From Cephalothrix simula (taxonomy: Eukaryota; Nemertea; Palaeonemertea; Archinemertea; Cephalotrichidae), in the NCBI GenBank assembly GCA_035591015.1, contig JAXIUW010185071.1:1-12436 (forward strand): a DNA stretch of 12,436 nucleotides, in the 5' to 3' direction. Every line of letters begins with the position of its first letter. The first letter of the stretch is position 1. Of this stretch, positions 1 through 6,794 are shown in pieces. The position numbers and the translations under genes are program-made. Under the pieces are notes generated by a model. That model was not told the origin of the DNA, made no database searches, and was given only the letters and a program-made list of their open reading frames with translations.

Positions 1-32
1 AACGACAGAACAGACGATATTGCAGCCCCAGA
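1..32 (+). CDS. Possible 3' end of a preceding MBD4 exon (partial)
   Basis: Reading from base 2 gives ten codons (TTEQTILQPQ) plus one base, followed by GTATTT as a possible donor at 33. The phase-1 ending fits exactly the two bases that open the exon at 1574; the joined codon would be Lys. The support is only the phase match and an acceptable donor. The piece is too short to recognise, and other readings are possible. Confidence 0.33.
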
Positions 33-352
33 GTATTTAAAATATGAAATATGTTAAATGGAAGTGCTAATAAAAATGACCTAAAGTTGTGCTAATTTCC
101 CAGAAAAAACGATAAAAACCTTGCAACCCCCTTGTTTGCTCCCCCTGGTATATTGTAAGGTCCGACAAAGGGTAATTAGCTGATTCATCTAATTCAAAAA
201 AATATTGTAAGTACTCAATGTAGTAATTAGTTGTTGTTACACTGACTCTTTTTTTCTTTCATAATACGCTATAACAAGTACTTTAAAATGACTCTTAATT
301 AATTTAATCAAATACATTGTTATTTCTCTAATGCGAAATCTAATTTGCCATA

Positions 353-1034
353 CACAAATGGATGGAAAAATTGGTTGAGGCATGACTGATGTTAGCTACC
401 CGGCATGCGAAATGAGGAACCAAGATACCACCCTACCATCACCTGGTGGAGGGTGTTGGCAAGATACCACCCTACCACCACCTGGTGGAGGCTGGTGGTT
501 AAAAATGTCCGAAAGAAATAACCGAAAATCAGCAGATTTTTTTGATTTTTGGAAAACCGGATAATAGGATCCCCATAAACTATACATCGATGGAAAGGGT
601 AAGTATTATGCAGAAAAATGGTGATAGTGGTTGGTTCTCTATACCACCACCTGGTGGAAAGTGGCGGCTAAAATGTTTAAATCGAGAATTTTTGATTTTG
701 AACATTTTTAACCTTAATTCTCCACCAGGTGGTGGTAGGAAAATGAAACTACTACTTTACTGCATTTTACTTGCCCTTTCCATCGATGGGAGTTCCTGAT
801 CCTATTATCCTGTTTTCCAAAAATAATATAAAAAAATCAATAATTTGCTGATTTTTCTTTTGGACGTTTTTAACCACTACCCCCTCCACCAGGTGGTGGT
901 AGTGACATAAATCTACTACCTTGGTTCCTCATCTTTCCAAGAATATATAGGTTTTGGGGGTTCCTATACCCCTAATATGAGAAACTGACGGGAGGGCGGT
1001 TAGCTAACATAACCAATTAATCTATCCATTTGTG
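353..1034. mobile_element. Foldback (long palindromic) element, about 680 bp
   Basis: The two arms are imperfect reverse complements centred near 688. The outer ends share CACAAATGGAT (353-363 and, inverted, 1024-1034), then the GGTT and ATGTTAGCTA blocks. Further in, ATGAGGAACCAAG (412-424) pairs with its complement near 917-929, and GGATAATAGGATC plus ATCGATGGAAAGG recur inverted around 780-815. Five CCACCACCTGGTGGA-type units lie inside: 439-450 (variant), 475-489 and 644-658 forward, 721-735 and 885-899 inverted. No transposase frame is present; the short frames rich in PPPGGG are translations of the repeat. Target-site duplications were not found, so the borders are approximate. A non-autonomous foldback transposon or MITE is the most likely identity. 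Confidence 0.8.
421..498 (+). repeat. 39-bp tandem duplication in the left arm of the palindrome
   Basis: Bases 421-459 and 460-498 are two near-identical 39-bp copies. Both start CAAGATACCACCCTACCA and both carry an ACCTGGTGGA core. The right arm has only one matching unit (885-899), so the duplication came after, or was lost from, the symmetrical form. This makes the left arm slightly longer. Confidence 0.85.
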
Positions 1035-1149
1035 CTGATTTGTGTATATACCAGTATTTCACTTTGTTCAGTTGTAATTTTAGTTTTGCTTTTAAATCAC
1101 TTAGTTTTTTTTTTCAATTTTATATTTTTTGTTTTATTTTGAAACATCA

Positions 1150-1345
1150 TTATTATTATCGACCAATTTCTAATCCTTTAAAGGAGACCCCTAATTCGTT
1201 TTGAATAAACTGAAAATTTGCTAAAAAAATCTTTAATTTGGATACAATTTCGGTTTGAGTTAATAATAATTTAATTTGGAGGAGGGGGCGTTTGAGCGAG
1301 TCAAGATAGCGTTTAGGATTTGGTCCATAATTATGAGACGGTCCC
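1150..1345. mobile_element. Decayed relative of the inverted-repeat element at 6383-6564
   Basis: The segment ends in ATAATTATGAGACGGTCCC (1327-1345), which differs at one base from the right end of the 6383-6564 element. The opposite side has ATTATCGACC (1155-1164) followed by TTTCTAA, recalling that element's left end, but the outermost GGGCCGTCT is missing. Internal GGAGGGGG and CGTTT tracts are shared. The left border is uncertain. Confidence 0.45.
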
Positions 1346-1573
1346 TTTCGGTATTGCAGAATTAAATATTTCGTCTAATATTATAAGTTCAATGATAAAG
1401 TTATGAAAAATTTTAGCAAACTCATTGATCATCACTGACTGAGATAATTGATATGTTAAATCTCTGGCATTTTTCCAAAATAATTTGTTTTTGAAATTAT
1501 TAAAATAATCTTCACAATTGCAGTTTATGTTTGAAAATCTTTCAAGCAATTAGTATTTTATCTTTTATTTCAG

Positions 1574-4183
1574 AATGTCCTGTAGCTAAAAAGAGGCCTG
1601 TGGTGAAAAGTATATATTTTAAAGGTATATTTGTTGTTTATTGATAAATTATCTCCTTATATGAGCCCTATTCTCAGTTTCGTGGGGTTTTTCCACCTTA
1701 ACGTGCCCTGTAAAATGGTACTTGATAACTAAGAACCATTTTATTTGTGATCTTTTAGCCAAGTATTAAAATCGTAAACGCCTGGCAACAACAAACAGTG
1801 TAATTTTTCAAAAATTATTTTTAATAAATAAAGTGTAAAATTTCTAAATGTATAAAGTAACACGCAGAACTTTAGATGGTGGTGGTTTCAAGTACATGTA
1901 CCTACCACCACCTGGTGGAAAATGGTGGCTAAAAATGTGGGGGACACGGCGAAATGTTTTATCCAAACATATCGTATCACACACTGAGGTAGGACATTCA
2001 TCCCTGGCCTTCTTTCGTCTACACTATAGAAAGAATACGGACCGGCATTCCTGCCGGACAGGCATGTCTTTCACACCGGTATATATTTTTTAAAACTAAT
2101 TTTTTTGCAGAGCAAGAATATATACCGCCGCTGAAATTAAACAGAAAACCGAATACATGGATTCCACCTCGATCGCCATACAATTTAGTGCAAGAAAATT
2201 TGTTTCATGATCCATGGAAATTGCTAATAGCAACGATATTTTTAAACAGAACGACTGGAAAAGTTGCAGTTCCAATTCTTTGGAAGTTTCTTGAAAAATG
2301 GCCGACACCAGAAGCTGCAAGAAAAGGTGACTGGCAGGAGATGGCCAAAATGGTACAGCCAATGGGCTTGAAGGGCAGAAGAGCGAAAAATATTATAAGA
2401 TTCTCAGGTAGATATCTGATAAATGAATGACACCCTGTGGGGCACCGATCCTGACTATACTTTCTATTCTAAATGTTCATGGAGGCGTGTATCCCTGCAG
2501 GACGTGGCAAACATTTCCAACGATTTTTTAAAAAATTAATGGCAAAAAATTTGGTGGAAGGCAAGGTGCAAATTATCATAGGTTATTTTTAAAGTTATGG
2601 CCCCCTGGCGTTTTTTGCGTGCAATATTTTTTGCAATATAATCAACTAAAGTGGTATATAAAAGATGCAAAATTTTTATACAGTCACAGTCCCAATCGGG
2701 ACACTTGATCTCAGTCCCGAGTACATTTTTATACAGTCCCAATCAGGACACTTGATCTCAGTCCCCGAGTAAATTGTGTACATTGTGTCCAACCAATGAA
2801 ATCGGGACGCCTACAAAATCTGGACACTTTTAGTCAGTCCCTTCGGTGTCCCGAATTTAGAGGTTCTACTGTAGTTAGAAATTTGGGGGAGATAATGGGC
2901 GGCTAAATTCCCCTTCCGCATTATTTTAGGATGGCGAAATGGTGAAATTAAAACTTTTATACGGCCCCTTTTAGCCCAAAGTGGCAGCGAAACGAAGTTT
3001 GGACGTTGAAGAGCTTTTTCTATATTTTGTTGGGAGTTTCAGTATCTTCGGTAAATTGTTTGATTTATGTATTTATAATGGTTTCCACGGATACTGGTCG
3101 TATGCGGTTATGATTCCTTTCTTGTGAATAGCTGCAGTGCATTGCAGTTTTCCTATTCGCAAAAAATTTCGAGAATTGATTACATTTGTCCATGCTTTTT
3201 TTCTGTCTTTCTAATCAGTTAAAAGTTTGAAATAATGTTTCCACTTTTTCAGATGAATATTTATCAAAAAATTGGAAATATCCAAATGAACTATTTGGCA
3301 TTGGAAAATACGGAAATGATTCATATCGTATATTTTGCATCAACGAATGGAAAATGGTAACTACATTGATTTCTTAAAAATGTGCTTACAAATTTTAAAG
3401 AAATATTTTTTACCAACTCAACAGACAATAAATAATACAAGTATAACATATTGCCATACACAGTCGTTGAGCTACGGTATGGCAGGGATAGGATCTCTGC
3501 GGCTTTCTAGTTGCCCCCCAATAATGATACACAAATGTATGGATAGAAATAAGCCGAAAAAGCCCCCCGCCGTGGTTTTTGATTAGATTTTTTTGGCCTT
3601 GGGCGGCGCATACCCTTTAAAAATATAAACTTGGATCAGGGTTTTCCACAAGGATTCCGAAAATATAAGGGTCAAGGGGGTTTAGGCCCCAACTTTCAAG
3701 AATACCGGCTTTTTTCGTAGGCTGCAAAATTTGGCCTAGAATCAGATGTACCTCTGCGATTCGTATGACGCGTAGATGATGCTAGTCGCGTATCCGGGTA
3801 TTCTCTAAAATGCGACATGTGATTGGCGGATGTGCATCTAGGTCTTTGTCTTATGGATACTCAACTTCCGGATAACGATGTCGCGTACTAGTATCTGCAC
3901 ATTCTGCATATTCTCCAAAATACGTGCCATAAATATGCTGAATATGCATTATCCGTCAGTAAAGTATCCGCATATTCTCTGATACGCATAATATGATATG
4001 CATACGCGAACCATGCATACCCGTAAGTTGCGTATTTAAGTTTGCCTTGCAGATGCGCAACTTACGGATACGCTTGCCTATAACACAGTACTTTTTCTAC
4101 TGCAGGTTGAACCAAAGGACCATATGCTTAATAAGTATCATAAATGGCTATGGGAGAATCACGAAAAACTGGGCTTGAATTGA
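1574..4183 (+). CDS. MBD4: MBD4-type mismatch-specific DNA glycosylase, 3' part of a spliced gene
   Basis: Four exons (1574-1624, 2111-2407, 3253-3356, 4106-4183) join in frame, with intron phases 1, 1 and 0, to give about 175 C-terminal residues ending at TGA 4181-4183. The product matches the C-terminal HhH-GPD glycosylase domain of vertebrate MBD4 as I know it. It carries the [20 protein letters not shown]-type opening, an FLNRTTGK segment, the helix-hairpin-helix block [13 protein letters not shown] and the closing [12 protein letters not shown] segment. The Asp coded at 3318-3320 in GKYGND aligns with the catalytic Asp of human MBD4. The family removes thymine or uracil opposite guanine, mainly at deaminated methyl-CpG, in the nucleus. 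The first exon codes [16 protein letters not shown], a basic linker. No methyl-CpG-binding domain lies in the window; the start and N-terminal part must be upstream of base 1. The domain looks intact and probably functional. AATAAA follows the stop by 20 bases. Confidence 0.93.
1625..2110 (+). other. MBD4 intron (phase 1) with one solo repeat unit
   Basis: The donor is GTATAT at 1625 and the acceptor TTTTTTGCAG ends at 2110. The intron splits a Glu codon. It contains the dispersed repeat unit at 1874-1940 and no other recognised element. Confidence 0.8.
1874..1940 (+). repeat. Solo copy of the CCACCACCTGGTGGA repeat unit
   Basis: CCTACCACCACCTGGTGGA (1901-1919) is followed by a GGTGGCTAAAAATGT block (1925-1939). 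The order matches the left-arm units of the palindrome at 475-510 and 644-680. A GGTGGTGGT tract at 1878-1886 can pair with ACCACCACC, so this unit alone can form a small hairpin. No mirrored second arm is present. Confidence 0.7.
2673..2773 (+). repeat. Tandem duplication, units of 53 and 48 bp
   Basis: Two head-to-tail units (2673-2725 and 2726-2773) each read TTTTTATACAGTC, then CCAATC(G/A)GGACACTTGA, then TCTCAGTCCC and GAGTA. The first has an extra ACAGTC. The (C)GGGACAC motif recurs in the adjoining transposon-like end, so the duplication probably belongs to the same element. Confidence 0.85.
2821..2871 (-). mobile_element. Terminus of a pogo/Tc1-mariner-like element, opposite end not found
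   Basis: Read on the minus strand from 2871, the sequence is CAGTAGAACCTCTAAATTCG, then GGACACC, with TA immediately outside (2872-2873). CAGTAGAACCTC-type ends next to TA are familiar from pogo/Tigger-like elements and their MITEs. I find no matching forward end upstream; only CAGTC at 2681 resembles it. This is either a broken element or one with a diverged left end. Confidence 0.45.
3357..4105 (+). other. MBD4 intron (phase 0) with degenerate repeats
   Basis: The donor is GTAACT at 3357 and the acceptor CTTTTTCTACTGCAG ends at 4105. A GCCATAC/GTATGGC hairpin sits at about 3452-3483, and CACAAATGTATGGAT near 3531 recalls the outer end of the foldback element. The second half is the repeat block described separately. 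Confidence 0.85.
3745..4075. repeat. Degenerate CG-containing repeat block with an inverted repeat
   Basis: The theme (TATCCGC/G)-(A/T)TATTCTC-(C/T)AAAATACG recurs near 3791, 3903 and 3965, surrounded by GCATAC/GTATGC-like words. At its end CCGTAAGTTGCG (4021-4032) and CGCAACTTACGG (4056-4067) are perfect complements, extendable to about 17 of 20 pairs over 4013-4072. It is more CG-rich than the flanks. It could be a decayed minisatellite or MITE; I do not recognise a family. Confidence 0.6.
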
Positions 4184-4203
4184 AAAATGTAAGGTAATTT
4201 TTC

Positions 4204-4209
4204 AATAAA
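4204..4209 (+). promoter_or_regulatory. Poly(A) signal AATAAA of the MBD4 gene
   Basis: A canonical AATAAA starts 20 bases after the MBD4 stop codon and is followed by T-rich DNA. A very short 3' UTR is implied. Confidence 0.7.
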
Positions 4210-4312
4210 TTTTAATTAATATGTTTTTACAACTTATCGTAATTTTTCCGTAGTTAGATTTTTCATCCAATTTCGTAGTCCAGCGATAATGTTAGATACA
4301 TGTCATTCTGTA

Positions 4313-4318
4313 TTTATT
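4313..4318 (-). promoter_or_regulatory. Poly(A) signal AATAAA of the PAN-FN2 gene
   Basis: TTTATT on the plus strand reads AATAAA on the minus strand, 11 bases beyond the stop codon of the minus-strand gene. It lies about 100 bases from the MBD4 signal, so the two transcripts converge closely or overlap. Confidence 0.65.
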
Positions 4319-4329
4319 TATAATCATTG

Positions 4330-5585
4330 TCATAGGTCGCAGTATCCCCAGTGTTCACTAACGACTTTGAAATCGTACTCATGAGCACACCATGGATCAT
4401 TATTCCCTTTAACGCACTCCCATCTTTTTATTCCTTCATACATGAATGGTAATACACACCAGCCATCTTTTCCATAATCGATGTGTGTCTTGCCAGTGCT
4501 CCAAACTGAAACCCAAGAAATTTAGACTCTATTTTAAAATCTTTTAACGAATCCTAGCTCATTTAAGAATTTTCTTACAGTCCCTGCTCCTAAATTAAAT
4601 AAGATAAAGCTTTAGCATAATTCTCTTTGCTAGCATTTTTTAAACTCTTTTTAAAATCTCATTTTAAGATAATGAAAACCGGCAGAAGTCCCCCAAAAGA
4701 TCCACGCTTTACAGTAAGGAATTCCTGGACACTAAGTATATTGTTTTATGTAGTATTCATAGATTTTCTAATTGGTTTATTGAACTTAAATTGTTGCGTA
4801 TTTTAAATTTCTATCTCAATTAGTTGAGAGACATTGGCTGCTGTATATATGACGATACAAAGAAATGGCATATTGATGCAGGAGATTTTTGTAGAGTATT
4901 CTAGTATGATTATGCTCTAATCTGAAGTGGTGGCATTTAGCAACGCGTGTTTTAACATGGTTCCTACTTTTTTAACCTAACCAATTGAAAGTTGATGACT
5001 ATCGTAATTTGTTGCAAATGCATGTTTACACTGTAAAATGCATACTTGAAGTAGTCATAATCGTTAAATTTTAAAAACGTTTGCAAAGCTTTTGATGATT
5101 TTGAACAACTAATACATGTAATAAGATGATATCTGATGGTCTTCTTTTCTTGGAAAAATTTTCTTAGAATGAATCATTAAATCATACCTTTTGAGTCATT
5201 CAAAAATTTCTGCAAAAAAAGAATAATGTATTAATGTTATCAATTAAAACTAAATAAAGTAAAGTCAATTCTTTAAATTAGATTTAAAAGAATCATTTAC
5301 CATGGTCGCTATGATATTTGTCAGCCTTATATAGTCTTTTGTAGTTTTATTCCAATTAAATACTTCACAATTATTTTTATCTAATTTGTAAAATGAACAG
5401 TCGAGTTCTAAACACATTACACCACAAGTCACTTCATTTCCTATTTTTGATTTAAATATCAACTCAGTTTTTCCTATTAATCCTCGCTCAGAATTTTTTT
5501 CAAACCATTTCATTTCGATGCATATAATAAATTGAAAACATAGCGCAGTAATTAAATTGTGTAGTAACATTAGATACGAATCCAT
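4330..5585 (-). CDS. Secreted PAN/apple-like plus fibronectin type II domain protein, three exons
   Basis: Exons 5585-5301, 5209-5188 and 4505-4330 splice with intron phases 0 and 1 to 160 codons and TGA. The ATG at 5585 is preceded in frame by TAG (5607-5609). Residues 5-23 are hydrophobic and read as a signal peptide. Residues 54-73 have Cys54, Cys58, Cys63 and Cys73 in a pattern like part of a PAN/apple module (CxxxCxxxxC then NNCEV). Residues 119-158 form an FN2 domain: Cys119, PF-x-Y, Cys133, WC at 141-142, DF at 147-148 and WGYC at 155-158. Against the usual FN2 signature the second loop is one residue short and the fourth one long. Asn-Lys-Thr and Asn-Asp-Ser sequons are present. FN2 modules typically bind collagen or other ligands, and PAN modules bind protein or carbohydrate. 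The actual partner is unknown. The FN2 call is strong; PAN is moderate. Confidence 0.85.
4506..5187 (-). other. Second intron of the PAN-FN2 gene
   Basis: This phase-1 intron runs from donor GTATGA at 5187 to acceptor TTGGGTTTCAG ending at 4506. It is AT-rich, and I see no gene or recognisable repeat in it. The first intron (5210-5300, 91 bases) is much shorter. Confidence 0.75.
5188..5209 (-). other. 22-base microexon of the PAN-FN2 gene
   Basis: On the minus strand TTCTTTTTTTGCAG precedes it and GTATGA follows it. It codes KFLNDSK plus the first base of a Val codon. Its phases (0 in, 1 out) are what is needed to join the flanking exons, whose own phases do not match each other directly. 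It adds an Asn-Asp-Ser glycosylation sequon to the linker. Confidence 0.75.
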
Positions 5586-6794
5586 GCGAACGTTACTTTT
5601 TCGAAGCTAAAAGTCAGAAGTGTCCTCTCTTCGATTTCGTATTTGTTTACAAGGAAAATGAGTTATCGTACCGGACCTCAATGAGACACCTTATCAATAT
5701 GTATACAACTGTACATTGTAAATTGCCTTCGCAAATTTACTTCAGAATTTTATATTATGCTTAATTAATTTTTTGTTTTCATTAAGTCAGAATTGTAGGC
5801 GTCACTCAGCTACTAAGTGGACTTTTTCAATGTTTATTCTGATTAAAAATTCTGTAAAAGCTGTTTTAAGTTGTTTTGATTGACAAATATAGAAAGATTT
5901 GTTTCTTAAATTAATAAAATTGAGCCACTAATGATTCAGTATGCTTCAAATTAAAATAGAAACCGAACCTAAAATCAAAAACTTAAATAACCTGTCAACA
6001 AATAAGGTTTTGATAACTATTTTTTATGGCCGAGCTTAGCCTCAGTCGATTTTGTTTCAGATGCAAAAAATAAAGTTACGGCAGACTCTGGGTGGCTCTG
6101 TGGTACTGCTCCTCAAAGACGACCTAATACAGTATACACAATTGTCCTGACAAATATTGTCGTATATGAAACAAAAAGGGCTTACCAATCATCTATTCTT
6201 TTAAGAACCTAGAAAAACTATACATTATTGGAAAGGTTTTGGGACAAAATTTGGTCTGTAGGTCTTAGTTTTGGATTTTCACCTACTGTAGCGTCCCTAG
6301 CGGCGAAAATATAAATGTGAATTTAATTTCGCAAGACAAGAATTTAACTGGTGATAAAATGAATTGTTTGATTGAATTTTAATGGGCCGTCTAGTAATTA
6401 TCGACACCTTTCTAAATGAAGTCCCTTCGTTTAGAGGGAGGGGGTTTTCCTGAAATCGCCTACTTCGTTTAGATTATGTTCAATAAGGTGTCGAAATGTT
6501 CTTAGGATTCCCACGTTTTTTTGTTAAAACAAGACTTCGGTGTCGATAATTATGAGACGGCCCCTAATATGTATAATGTAATCAAATAGATAATGGTTAT
6601 GTTTTACTGGTCAATATTCCCTGCTACTTTAGGGACTTGAAATTGGTTTATAAACATAACCCACATGAATGATGTTGACTTTGTTAAAAGCCAGACTACC
6701 GGCGTCATTGTATAGTAAGCAATACCTCATACTCAATAATTATTGAATTTTCTCAAAACAATTTATTTTATTTTCATGATACATTTCGATCACA
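5586..6794. other. Divergent intergenic region between the PAN-FN2 gene and the GPCR
   Basis: It should contain the promoters of both flanking genes, but I see no clear TATA box or initiator. It contains the MITE at 6383-6564. A 30-codon frame at 6061-6150 follows an acceptor-like TTTTGTTTCAG but resembles nothing known to me. AAACTATACAT then GGAAAGG at 6215-6235 recalls a block inside the foldback element (577-597). The rest is AT-rich. Confidence 0.6.
6383..6564. mobile_element. 182-bp MITE, PIF/Harbinger-like in form
   Basis: Terminal inverted repeats lie at 6384-6408 and 6539-6563 and match at 23 of 25 positions. Each starts GGGCCGTCT and ends TAATTATCGACACC. TAA flanks both sides (6380-6382 and 6565-6567), fitting a 3-bp TWA target duplication. 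Ends starting with G-runs and TWA duplications are typical of PIF/Harbinger elements. The interior is too short for a transposase. CGACACCTT is also repeated inverted inside, at about 6486-6494. Family assignment is inference; the inverted ends are seen directly. Confidence 0.8.

Larger units (their letters stand above)
33..1573 (+). other. Putative MBD4 intron filled with repeats
   Basis: This non-coding stretch ends in the acceptor TTTTATTTCAG (1563-1573). It holds the foldback palindrome at 353-1034 and a decayed inverted-repeat element near 1150-1345. Bases 33-352 and 1035-1150 are AT-rich with T-runs, and I see no gene or clear repeat in them. If the exon tail at 1-32 is wrong, this is still intron or 5' flank. 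Confidence 0.5.
2408..3252 (+). other. MBD4 intron (phase 1) with DNA-transposon debris
   Basis: The donor is GTAGAT at 2408 and the acceptor CACTTTTTCAG ends at 3252. The intron splits the Asp codon of the FSDEYL segment. It holds the tandem duplication at 2673-2773 and the transposon-like terminus at 2821-2871. The rest is AT-rich, without a recognised feature. Confidence 0.85.

Noticed and set aside
421-498. Tandem repeats considered as a CRISPR array
   Set aside because: Only two adjacent copies without spacers, in clearly animal DNA.
382-799. Short frames rich in PPPGGG on both strands
   Set aside because: They are translations of the CCACCACCTGGTGGA repeat inside the palindrome and lack any domain, splice context or codon evidence.
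2096-2362. 88-codon frame on the minus strand
   Set aside because: It is antisense to the MBD4 exon 2111-2407, whose sense frame matches a known enzyme domain.
3335-3586. 83-codon plus-strand frame overlapping an MBD4 exon
   Set aside because: It runs in a different frame across the donor at 3357 into repeat-rich intron DNA.
3993-4178. 61-codon plus-strand frame overlapping the last MBD4 exon
   Set aside because: It is out of frame with the conserved [12 protein letters not shown] segment and mostly lies in the repeat block.
6061-6150. 30-codon frame after an acceptor-like TTTTGTTTCAG
   Set aside because: It could be a small exon, but I find no partner exon, no donor that keeps a frame and no recognisable product.
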